Shown piece by piece: positions 1-6,851 of a DNA stretch of 20,275 bases (its first letter is position 1; each line of letters starts with the position of its first letter). This stretch comes from Haloarcula nitratireducens (GTDB lineage: Archaea; Halobacteriota; Halobacteria; Halobacteriales; Haloarculaceae), in contig NZ_RKLT01000042.1 in the NCBI RefSeq assembly GCF_019599505.1, positions 1-20,275 of the forward strand, given 5' to 3'. The notes under the pieces are model-generated. The model searched no databases and had not been told where the DNA came from. It was given only the letters and a program-made list of their open reading frames with translations. The position numbers and the translations under genes are program-made.

Positions 1-1
1 T

Positions 2-559
2 GACGCCGCCCAGTTTAAAGCGTGCTGTCGGGATGCACAGACGATTGAGGACATAGAGATACTGACGGCAACTGACGACGAATTCCTCTGTCGCATGCGC
101 TGGGTCGACGAAATCAACCTGCCCTTCAAGATGGTAACAGCCGGTGAGGGCACTCTGTTAGACGCCTTCGGAGCAGATGGTCACTGGCATCTCCGAGTAC
201 TCTATCCATCCCGAGACCATCTTCAAAAAACGAAAGCGTTCTGTGCCGAGCACGAGGTCTCGTGTACTATCGATGGGGTTCACGAGTTGGCAGACGATCT
301 GTCGGGCCGCTACGGGCTGACAGCAAGACAGTACGACGCCCTCATTACTGCCGTCGAACAGGGGTATTTCAAGGTCCCACGAGAGATCACCCTAAACGCG
401 CTGGCCGACGAATTAGACATGAACTATCAGACATTGTCAGAGTGTCTTCGCCGCGGGACCGAAACACTCCTCAAAGAGAGGTTGTTGATTGGGCATCCGG
501 ACGAAGCAAACCGCCCTGATGATCCTACTTCGAAACAGCCCAGCATGCCATCACTGTGA
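2..559 (+). CDS. Bat-like HTH_10 transcriptional regulator, 5'-truncated by the window edge
   Basis: The reading frame is open from base 2, so the N-terminus lies outside the window; the ATG at 95 is internal. The last ~60 residues carry the HTH_10 (bacterio-opsin activator type) signature of haloarchaea: LTARQYDALITAVEQGYF, a short linker with PREITLNALADEL, then a recognition helix around QTLSECLRRGTETLL. The preceding ~100 residues fit the usual sensor/linker portion of these proteins but no ligand domain can be named. Such proteins are cytoplasmic DNA-binding regulators, often paired with PAS/GAF sensing. The target is not evident here; the next genes are small and not clearly co-transcribed. 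The family call is secure; the function is unknown. Confidence 0.85.
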   Translation, partial: DAAQFKACCRDAQTIEDIEILTATDDEFLCRMRWVDEINLPFKMVTAGEGTLLDAFGADGHWHLRVLYPSRDHLQKTKAFCAEHEVSCTIDGVHELADDLSGRYGLTARQYDALITAVEQGYFKVPREITLNALADELDMNYQTLSECLRRGTETLLKERLLIGHPDEANRPDDPTSKQPSMPSL

Positions 560-592
560 CAACCGATGAACCACCTCGGGACCACATGGTTC

Positions 593-706
593 GAGAGAGT
601 GACGCTCTCTCGCCATCACGAGACGGCTTTGCCGTCTTGAACGACCCCGAGGCACTCGCCGTGCTTATATAGAATTACGGAGAATACCTGCGGCTTTAGC
701 CATAGG
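593..706 (+). mobile_element. Hairpin series, probable worn right end of a TnpB (IS1341-type) element
   Basis: Four hairpins follow one another: GAGAGAG/CTCTCTC (593-611), AGACGGC-TTT-GCCGTCT (621-637), GCAC/GTGC (652-664) and CCTGCGGC-TTTA-GCCATAGG (687-706, two mismatched positions in the stem). A frame running through this stretch to a TAG at about 668-670 reads like the degenerate tail of a coding sequence. Closely spaced hairpins overlapping the 3' end of tnpB and ending in a terminal hairpin are typical of IS200/IS605-group right ends and their omega RNAs. No tnpB body is present upstream, where the Bat-like gene lies, so this would be a remnant. The link to TnpB rests on resemblance, not on a match. 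Confidence 0.4.
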
Positions 707-742
707 ATGAATCTGGCAATACTCGAAATAATCCACTGCTCG
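668..742 (+). repeat. 75-bp direct repeat, copy 1 (partner at 17963-18037)
   Basis: Aligned by eye without gaps, this copy and the one at 17963 agree at about 59 of 75 positions, in the same orientation. The shared core is AGAATACCTGCG, then TAGCC, then AGGATGA, then ACTCGA. The similarity continues about 35 bases past the hairpin. Each copy breaks the hairpin at different positions, so both look like decayed descendants of CCTGCGGCTTTAGCCGCAGG, a perfect 8-bp stem with a TTTA loop. Confidence 0.6.
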
Positions 743-820
743 CATCGTAGACGCGCGTTCGGGGTACCTCAGCGACCTCACTCACGTCCTAAGCGGTCCC
801 TTCATATATTCTCTAGAGGA

Positions 821-1015
821 TTACCAGCCGTTTGGACCGATACCGAGTCTCCCGACGAGTGGGCGATACGCAACGACCACGACCATGATTATCGCAAGTT
901 CGATCCAGAACCCGATATCGCCGATGAGTGTTTCGATGACCGTAAGCACGAGAAAAACTAACGCAAACATCGCGATGTAGTGGGGGGCGATCTCTTTCAG
1001 TCTCTCTGTATCCAT
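821..1015 (-). CDS. Small two-helix membrane protein
   Basis: A 64-residue protein starting MDTERLKEIAPHYIAM. Two hydrophobic stretches, about residues 14-30 (ALVFLVLTVIETLIG) and 33-50 (GFWIELAIIMVVVVAY), are joined by a very short turn and followed by a basic end (RPLVGRLG), as in a helical hairpin in the membrane. Small proteins of this layout, opening with a KEIAPHY-like motif, are common in haloarchaea and have no assigned function. No signal peptide or catalytic residue is visible. The ATG at 1015 is a natural start directly before the amphipathic first segment. Confidence 0.75.
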   Translation of the reverse strand: MDTERLKEIAPHYIAMFALVFLVLTVIETLIGDIGFWIELAIIMVVVVAYRPLVGRLGIGPNGW

Positions 1016-1021
1016 ATCTTC

Positions 1022-1240
1022 TCATAGAGGCGGACCCCTCACAAACCCTTCCTCTTTGCTGACTGTATCCGCTAAGTTCAGCACGCGACTGCTGTCAGGT
1101 CTGAAGAGTTCAACAGAGCCGACCAAATGCAGACCGTCTGCGGTGATGCGCTCCCTAATAGCCGTAACAGATCGTCCCAGCGACGCTGTGGACGAGCGTA
1201 GCGGGTAGTAGACAATGCGGGCGAAAAATTGGCGGCCCAC
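1022..1240 (-). CDS. Possible small hypothetical protein
   Basis: A 72-residue open frame that ends 6 bases before the start of the small membrane protein gene downstream on the same strand. The middle (SVTAIRERITADGLHLVG) looks like an amphipathic helix followed by a strand, and codon choice is not obviously unlike a gene. It is not acidic in the usual halophile way and no family is recognised. It may be chance; the only support is position and frame. Confidence 0.22.
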   Translation of the reverse strand: MGRQFFARIVYYPLRSSTASLGRSVTAIRERITADGLHLVGSVELFRPDSSRVLNLADTVSKEEGFVRGPPL

Positions 1241-1261
1241 TCGCAGGTACGAGAATCCACA

Positions 1262-1405
1262 ATGGCAGTCTACGCAAACGAGACCAACGGGAGCATCACA
1301 CTAACTGAAGATGGGCGACATCGGACACTGACACTCGAAGACGCACAGGAACTGCTGGAAGAGCGCAACGAGGCAGTCGAAGCTGCCAAAGAGCAGGCTG
1401 GGTAA
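1262..1405 (+). CDS. Small acidic hypothetical protein (47 aa)
   Basis: An ATG-started frame of 47 codons ending in TAA. The protein is highly acidic: a short beta-like N-terminus (AVYANETNGSITLTEDG) is followed by a long charged helix (LEDAQELLEERNEAVEAAKE), which is typical haloarchaeal composition. No known domain is recognised. It lies just upstream of the zinc-finger gene on the same strand. Composition makes it more likely a gene than chance, but it has no other support. Confidence 0.5.
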   Translation: MAVYANETNGSITLTEDGRHRTLTLEDAQELLEERNEAVEAAKEQAG

Positions 1406-1516
1406 ACCACATCCTCGACAGCGGAGTCTGTGAAATATGCCAGCGAACTGTAGTCGGGGAGAGCGCCTACCCCAGCACCACACTTTTTGGCCCAGCGCCG
1501 GACATTCCCAGTCCCA

Positions 1517-1639
1517 GTGTCTGGACCCAATCTCCTACAATGTGCAATGTGTGGTTGGACCGGAGAACAGCCCGATCTCGATACTACGACCGACGGCGCC
1601 GCCTGTCCTGCATGCGGCGAGACACTAATCGACGAGTAG
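1517..1639 (+). CDS. Small CPxCG-type zinc-finger protein (40 aa)
   Basis: The frame contains two zinc-knuckle pairs: CAMCG at about residues 9-13 and CPACG at about residues 30-34, separated by an acidic linker (EQPDLDTTTDGAA). This is the layout of the small CPxCG-related zinc-finger proteins abundant in haloarchaea, where one four-cysteine site binds zinc. The proposed start is GTG at 1517, because no ATG lies in frame between it and the first knuckle; TTG further upstream is possible. Upstream, in another frame, CEICQ occurs near 1429-1443, so an older longer version broken by a frameshift cannot be excluded. Confidence 0.45.
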   Translation: MSGPNLLQCAMCGWTGEQPDLDTTTDGAACPACGETLIDE

Positions 1640-1867
1640 CGTCGTACCGCCCTGTCGCTGTGTGCTCGCTGGCCGGTGAGTAGTCCCGTCCGAAGACAGC
1701 GTGTATCCGTCCGTAGCTGTGGTTCATCGAAGCGCCGGTTCTATTGAAACCCTCAAAAGCTGATACAAGCAGCTTGGTGAATACAGTCTGTAGCGATACC
1801 AATCGGGATGAGATGAACAATGGAAGCACCACAAAGCACATCCCGATAGATAACCGTTTTCGCTCCA

Positions 1868-2155
1868 ATGGCCCTGATAGCGTTGTTCCGTGAGAAACCA
1901 TCCCTCCGTCGGCCGGGAATGGCCCTGCTCGGCCTGCTGACCATGGTCGTGATCGGTGAGCGGCTACTCACACTCGCAGTTGAGGGTGTTCGCCAAGGAT
2001 CGACGGAGTTCCCGGTGTGGCTCCCTGAGCTTGGTTCAGTTGGTGAGACGATTGTATTCTATAGCCTGCTGTTCGATGTCCTGAAATTCGTTGCAATCCC
2101 GGCGGTACTCCTGTGGCTCGCCTACCAGTACGGTCGTTACTCGGCCGGCATCTAA
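1868..2155 (+). CDS. Small integral membrane protein, unknown function
   Basis: A 95-residue protein with a basic N-terminus (FREKPSLRRPG), a first membrane segment at about 17-36 (GMALLGLLTMVVIGERLLTL), a polar loop (about 41-57) and a second segment at about 60-86 (IVFYSLLFDVLKFVAIPAVL, then LWLAYQYG). The positive N-terminus suggests both ends face the cytoplasm. Hydrophobic pattern and composition are convincing for a gene. No family was recognised, and neighbours give no functional hint. Confidence 0.6.
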   Translation: MALIALFREKPSLRRPGMALLGLLTMVVIGERLLTLAVEGVRQGSTEFPVWLPELGSVGETIVFYSLLFDVLKFVAIPAVLLWLAYQYGRYSAGI

Positions 2156-2237
2156 GCACACCTAACTAGCAGCTGTTTCACGCGAGATACTGTCTGAAGA
2201 ATAGAGGTTTAACAGAGAATCGTCACCTACTGCGAGT

Positions 2238-2594
2238 CTAACACTGCACAACAGCGTCCTCGTACTGCGTGAGTGCATCGAGCACGGCCTGCCGATCCGA
2301 CTCTGTAATATCGAATTCGACCATCATTTCCTCGAGCAACTCAGCAATGACCGCAAAGTGCTTGGGGTGAATATCGAGATGGCTATGCGCTTCGTTCATC
2401 TCCCCACCGGAATACGTCACAGGCCCACCCATAATCGAACTCAGAAACTGTGTCTGGTGTGCCCGCTGCTGTTGCATATCAGTCTCCTCGAAAAAGTGCG
2501 CGACGCGGTCGTCGTTGAGCACACGGTCGTAAAACGAGTCCACAACCGCCGCGATTGCGTCTTCACCGCCGAGTCGTTCGTAGAGTGTCGTCAT
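2238..2594 (-). CDS. Truncated haemoglobin, group I type
   Basis: A 118-residue protein starting MTTLYERLGGEDAI, the classic opening of group I truncated globins. The B10 tyrosine is in VDSFYDRVL, the helix B/C region reads DDRVAHFFEETDM, the helix E region reads HQTQFLSSIMGGP, and the proximal haem-ligating histidine (F8) lies in NEAHSHLDIHPKHF. Length matches the family. Group I truncated globins bind oxygen and nitric oxide and often act in NO detoxification. An earlier in-frame start would add nine residues, but the family starts at this methionine. The gene is monocistronic; it also ties to iron through its haem. Confidence 0.93.
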   Translation of the reverse strand: MTTLYERLGGEDAIAAVVDSFYDRVLNDDRVAHFFEETDMQQQRAHQTQFLSSIMGGPVTYSGGEMNEAHSHLDIHPKHFAVIAELLEEMMVEFDITESDRQAVLDALTQYEDAVVQC

Positions 2595-3047
2595 CCAACT
2601 ACACCGCGAACTGGGCGACACATAGGGGAACTGTGGATTCCCAACCGGTCGGCAATGGAGAAAGCGTTAAATGCCAGTGTGCTGGCGAGGGACGAGTCTC
2701 TCAGTCGGCGGTCACATGACAGCACACAGCGCCTGGAACTGCGCTAGCTGTCTCGACTGCCCGGTCACTGGCACCAATACAGAGAGCCCTCTTCCGTATG
2801 GCTGGATAGACCGACGGAGGCCGACTGTGTCTCCACAATGATGAATAGAGAGCGTTATTAACGATGCCCCGAGGCTCTCGCGTAGGTCGTCAGCTGACGT
2901 TCTCTCCCCAACCCCCCTGTCGGCCGGCGGCCAATTTTCAAATCGCTACCGCTCCAGTCGAACAACCCTTGTAGAGCCATCGCCGTCGATCACGACCTCG
3001 ACCAAGCGTCCGCCACACCACCGCAAGACGCCGACCCACACCAGAAC
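2595..3047. other. Intergenic stretch without a recognisable gene
   Basis: It must hold the upstream region of the truncated globin. On the minus strand a CATTTAACGC stretch near 2664-2675 could be its TATA-like element. A perfect 12-bp palindrome CGTCAGCTGACG lies at 2888-2899. The final ~100 bases are open in the frame of the next gene without a start codon. Confidence 0.5.
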
Positions 3048-3341
3048 GTGAGTCTCATTGACGCAGAATACGATATGTATCGTAATAAGCCACTCAGTAC
3101 GGCAGAAGAGCTACACGATCTGATTACACTCCTCCAACGACGGGGAAGGTACGAACCGGATATGCAACAGTTGCTCGCACTCGCATCGAAAAAGAGCACC
3201 ATTGAACAATACGTGCCAAGTTCGAAGCTCGATTCATCCGAAGACTATGCTAAACTAGCTGATGAACTGAACACCCTATACTCCAACTTGACTGCTGCTG
3301 AGGAGGTGCTCGTCAATGAAGGATTCCACATCTCGTTCTGA
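3048..3341 (+). CDS. Hypothetical helical protein (97 aa)
   Basis: Starts at GTG 3048; ATG at 3075 is an alternative that would remove nine residues. The protein is mostly helical and polar, with TAEELHDLITLLQRRGRYEP in the first half and KLADELNTLYSNLTAAEEVL in the second. There are no membrane segments, cysteines or catalytic motif. The frame upstream of the GTG stays open, so the gene could be an N-terminally shortened form of something longer. It ends 80 bases before the histidine kinase on the same strand, and co-transcription is possible. No family recognised. Confidence 0.5.
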   Translation: MSLIDAEYDMYRNKPLSTAEELHDLITLLQRRGRYEPDMQQLLALASKKSTIEQYVPSSKLDSSEDYAKLADELNTLYSNLTAAEEVLVNEGFHISF

Positions 3342-3421
3342 GAGAACAACTATCGTACTTGGAGATTATCATCGCTGGTGTCACCAAGGAACTATGAATT
3401 CCGAGTGTCTATAGTGTAGAA

Positions 3422-4915
3422 ATGGCCGATGACAAACCATCAGAGATGTCGGCCACCAACGCCCCACCGAAAGCGGTCTACACACGTCTCGTCGACGGTG
3501 TGGTTGGCCTCGACGACCAGTGGCGAGTTACGTATTGCAACCAACACGCCGAGAAGATTCTGCAGCACACTGAAAACGAATTGCTCGGAACAGATGCTCG
3601 TGACGTATTTCCTGACACTACTGGTTCAGGCCTTCAACAGGAACTCGAACAAGCCAGAGAAACACAAGAATCGAACTCGTTCGAGGCACACTTCCCATCG
3701 TTAAATCGCTGGCTAGCTGGATGTGCGTATCCTATTGAGACGGACCTCTGGCTCCAGTTCCGTGATGTCTCCGAACGCGCTCGTCGCCGGACACAATTGC
3801 AAAAGCGCGAACAGGCCATGAACCGTGCGTACGACGTTATCGCAGACCCCGAACTCTCCTTTGATGAGCAGGTCGATGCGCTGCTGGAGATCGTCCGGAC
3901 CGCAGTCGGTACAGACTATGCAACACTCTCTCGAGTCGATAAAAATGCTAATTCCTACCTATTCGAAGCGGTCGCCACACCGGCAGACGCTGACCTCGAA
4001 GCTGGCGACACAGCGCCGCTCGACACAACAAACTGTGAGTGTGCCGTCGAAACTGAACAAACACTCGTGTTAAATGATGTTCAAGAGGATGCACCAGAAT
4101 TAGCCGATCGGGCGGGGAACGCTGACTGGGGTATTTCTTGTTACCTTGGGACACCGATATCCGTCGATGGGAAATTGTATGGCACGTTCTGCTTCTACGA
4201 TATGGAGCCACGAGACGAGACGTTCTCTGACTGGGAAGTGGCATTCGTCGAGCATCTTGGTAATTGGGTGAGCGGTGAAATCGAACGCCAGCGCCAGACC
4301 GCTCGCCTCGAATCGTTCGCGGATATGCTTGCACACGAACTTCGCAATCCGCTGGCAATGGGCCAACTCTACAGTAGCCAACTTCCAGACGAGGCTGCGC
4401 CGGAAGCAGTCGAGTACGTTGCAGAGGCGTTCGATCGCATCGAGGAACTCATCGACGTGATTCTCATTCTTTCCCAAGAGTCAACAGTCAACATTGATTG
4501 GGAGACGGTTGCAGTGGCTGACGCCGCTAGAACGGCATGGACAGATGCCGATGTCGGCGACGCAGAGCTCACCGTTACAGCGACCAACAATCTCGAAGTT
4601 GACCCAATCCACTTCCGGCAGCTCTTGGAGAACCTCTTCGAGAATGCCGTCACCCACCATACAGCCGATAGCCCCGTGCAGGTCACTGTCGGGGACCTCC
4701 CAACAGGATTCTACGTCGCTGATAATGGCTCAGGGATTGCGAAAAATAAGCGCAGCCAAGTGTTCGAGACAGGCTATACGACTGCTGACGACGGTATGGG
4801 CCTCGGACTTGCGTTCGTTACCGAGTTAACAGAGCTGTACGACTGGCACTGCCAAATTACCGAGAGCGAGATGGGTGGAGCACGCTTTGAATTCACGAGC
4901 ACGGACCACGCCTAA
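3422..4915 (+). CDS. PAS-GAF sensor histidine kinase
   Basis: A 497-residue soluble kinase. The domain order is a PAS-like domain (about 18-118, with GLDDQWRVTYCNQHAEKIL), a GAF domain (about 146-285, with VGTDYATLSRVD and ISVDGKLYGTFCFYD), a HisKA dimerisation domain with the phosphorylatable histidine at H305 (LAHELRNPL), and a HATPase domain with the N-box ENLFENAV (N404/N408), the G1 box DNGSGI and the G2 box GMGLGLAF. All residues needed for autophosphorylation are present. No membrane segment is seen, so it should sense an internal signal, as many haloarchaeal kinases do. No response regulator lies next to it, so it is an orphan in this window. It converges with the siderophore operon, and a regulatory link to iron is only a guess. 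Confidence 0.93.
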   Translation: MADDKPSEMSATNAPPKAVYTRLVDGVVGLDDQWRVTYCNQHAEKILQHTENELLGTDARDVFPDTTGSGLQQELEQARETQESNSFEAHFPSLNRWLAGCAYPIETDLWLQFRDVSERARRRTQLQKREQAMNRAYDVIADPELSFDEQVDALLEIVRTAVGTDYATLSRVDKNANSYLFEAVATPADADLEAGDTAPLDTTNCECAVETEQTLVLNDVQEDAPELADRAGNADWGISCYLGTPISVDGKLYGTFCFYDMEPRDETFSDWEVAFVEHLGNWVSGEIERQRQTARLESFADMLAHELRNPLAMGQLYSSQLPDEAAPEAVEYVAEAFDRIEELIDVILILSQESTVNIDWETVAVADAARTAWTDADVGDAELTVTATNNLEVDPIHFRQLLENLFENAVTHHTADSPVQVTVGDLPTGFYVADNGSGIAKNKRSQVFETGYTTADDGMGLGLAFVTELTELYDWHCQITESEMGGARFEFTSTDHA

Positions 4916-4989
4916 ACCAGATTCAGTAGCTGGTTCTGTCACAGCGCCGAGCAGTGACGTACCTTCTACGCCCACATCATTCCCCACCG

Positions 4990-6849
4990 CTAGTCGTCAG
5001 ACGTACCGGGCGGGTCGGCACACTCAGTGGATACTCCAGACTCTACGGCGACCTCGTAGAGTGGATTCGTGACCGTTCCGTGCTCGGACGCGTGTGGGCG
5101 ACCGGGGGCATCGCCGTAGCCGTAGTCGAGGATCCGATTCCGGTTGAGGGCTAGTTTCGTGAACTCCGGCTGAAGCAGATCGAACAACTCGAAACGGTCC
5201 GCCAGTTCGGGGAACTGCGATTGATAGTCGAGGACGGCCTCGCGTGCGTGTGTCCAGAACTCCGCCTCGGGATAGTCCTCGTTCTCCTCGAGGATGTCGG
5301 CAACGTAGCGGAGGACACAGACGAACAGCCCCGAGAAAATAAATTGACAGAGACCTTCTGGCGGTTCCCTGCGGAGGACTGCTTCCATTTCCTCTGAGAG
5401 TGCGTCGAGTTCAGGGAGCGGTTGGTCGCTTACGTTCACGTCGTCGGCGAAGTCCTTGATCGCGAGGCGCGTCGGGACACCGTCCTCGACGACGAGGATC
5501 GTGTTCTGGCCGTGTGGGGAGAAGACCGTCCCATAGCGGTAGAGAAAGTGAAGCAGTGGCGGGAGCACCGTCTCGAAGAACGCCTCGAGCCACTCGTCGA
5601 GCGTGAGGGCGGACTGCTCGACGAGCCGCGAGAGATACGGTTCGCCCGCCCCATCGACGTGCATCAGCGCCGAGAGAGTGATGGCCTCCTCGCCGTCGTC
5701 AAGGAAAGTATAGATAGACTCGCGCCACACTGCTCCGAGGAGTTCGTGGTACTGATAGGGTGACCCCTCGATGCCGGCAAAGTCGTCGTGATCGTAGTTG
5801 ACGCCAGCGATCTCACCGGGGAGGATGAGGTCCTGCGCCTGCAGAAAGTCATCCTGGGCGTAAATCGCCTTGATATACTCTGTAACCGTGGGCGCAATTT
5901 CAGTGCGCTCTCCAGGGAGACCCCGCCAGACGAGCGTGTTGAGAATACGCATCGGCACCTTCACGTGGTGTTTCTCCTCGTCGTCGATATTGACGAAAGT
6001 GCGTACCGACTGTTGAGGGAGATACTCGTCCGGACCGTCTCCCAAGGGGACAATATCGTCATTTGCAATGTCGCCAGGGAACAGCGGGACGATGCTATGC
6101 TCCCACTGCCAGTCGTGGACTGGCACGAAATAGTAAGCATCCGGGTCAAGCGCTCGCTGGCGAAGCCGGTCACGGAAGCGGTCGTAGTAATCGCCGAGTT
6201 CCGATTGGACGAGCGAATCATGGTCGACGTCAGCCGTGCCGGTAAACGTCGCTTCGGCTTTTCGGACGGCGATCCATGAGAGTGTCACCGGTTCCTGCAG
6301 TTCAGGCGCGTACTGGCGGTAGTCGTCGTACCCCCAGCCGAGACGGCCCTTATTGTAAGTAATCCATGGGTGGCCCTCCATCTCGCCTTCGAGTTCGGCG
6401 TAGCCAAGGGCCGTCGGGTCGAAGCCCTCGCGATTGCGTTTCTTCGCTTCGATATGCGCGTCAGCGAGGAGTGTCCGTTCGTATTCGCGGATGAGGTTCC
6501 CTGCGGTGAGTGCATCGAGGTCGACAGTCGCTTCGAGATCACGAAGACAGCGGATGGGGTCAGTGGCCGGCTCCCATCTATCCTCGGCGTCCTCGTTCGC
6601 GCGGCGCTCGATAGAGTCGCCGTCGATAGCGTAGCTGTCAAGGAGTCGTTCGGCGGCCTCGAAGCGATAGCTTGCCGGGGCAAGGTCGATTCGATAGGTG
6701 TTTCGCTCGTTGCCAGTGGCCACCTGCTTGGGGTGGAGTATCTCCTCGTAGCTGAACTCTTCGAGCAGCTTCGTGAGTAAACGACGCTCGACTGTCTCCC
6801 AGATGTCGGGGGTTAGTGCGTTCTCGCGGATGGTATCGTTAGGGTCCAT
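4990..6849 (-). CDS. iucA: NIS siderophore synthetase, IucA/RhbF-like (last gene of operon)
   Basis: A 619-residue IucA/IucC-family enzyme. These ATP-dependent synthetases activate a citrate carboxylate as an adenylate and condense it with an amine. Visible hallmarks are DWQW in PVHDWQWEHS (around residue 243, replacing the usual HPWQ), a basic nucleotide-binding segment EEKHHVKVPMRILNTLVWRG, and the C-terminal FhuF-like part with SPHGQNTILVV (around 445) followed by AIKDFADDV. It begins 2 bases after the stop of the hydroxylase gene, so it is cotranscribed and probably coupled. By operon order it corresponds to rhbF of the rhizobactin 1021 cluster, or to one of the two synthetases of aerobactin-type pathways. 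Which of the two synthetases acts first on citrate cannot be told from sequence alone. Confidence 0.92.
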   Translation of the reverse strand: MDPNDTIRENALTPDIWETVERRLLTKLLEEFSYEEILHPKQVATGNERNTYRIDLAPASYRFEAAERLLDSYAIDGDSIERRANEDAEDRWEPATDPIRCLRDLEATVDLDALTAGNLIREYERTLLADAHIEAKKRNREGFDPTALGYAELEGEMEGHPWITYNKGRLGWGYDDYRQYAPELQEPVTLSWIAVRKAEATFTGTADVDHDSLVQSELGDYYDRFRDRLRQRALDPDAYYFVPVHDWQWEHSIVPLFPGDIANDDIVPLGDGPDEYLPQQSVRTFVNIDDEEKHHVKVPMRILNTLVWRGLPGERTEIAPTVTEYIKAIYAQDDFLQAQDLILPGEIAGVNYDHDDFAGIEGSPYQYHELLGAVWRESIYTFLDDGEEAITLSALMHVDGAGEPYLSRLVEQSALTLDEWLEAFFETVLPPLLHFLYRYGTVFSPHGQNTILVVEDGVPTRLAIKDFADDVNVSDQPLPELDALSEEMEAVLRREPPEGLCQFIFSGLFVCVLRYVADILEENEDYPEAEFWTHAREAVLDYQSQFPELADRFELFDLLQPEFTKLALNRNRILDYGYGDAPGRPHASEHGTVTNPLYEVAVESGVSTECADPPGTSDD

Positions 6850-6851
6850 AG

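Noticed and set aside
1584..1901. Minus-strand frame of 105 codons with a hydrophobic stretch
   Set aside because: It overlaps the zinc-finger frame and the start of the small membrane protein, and has an arginine-run end typical of chance frames.
2358..2747. Plus-strand frame of 129 codons across the truncated globin
   Set aside because: Antisense to a confidently identified globin; composition is not halophilic.
2888..2899. Perfect 12-bp palindrome CGTCAGCTGACG
   Set aside because: It stands alone, with no TATA box or gene start close by. A 12-bp palindrome can arise by chance in 20 kb.
4100..4477. Minus-strand frame inside the histidine kinase
   Set aside because: Antisense to the GAF and HisKA region; no protein features of its own.
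5422..5763. Plus-strand open frame of 113 codons inside the IucA-type gene
   Set aside because: It is antisense to a clearly coding gene. GC-rich halophile codons leave the opposite strand open by chance, and the product resembles no protein.
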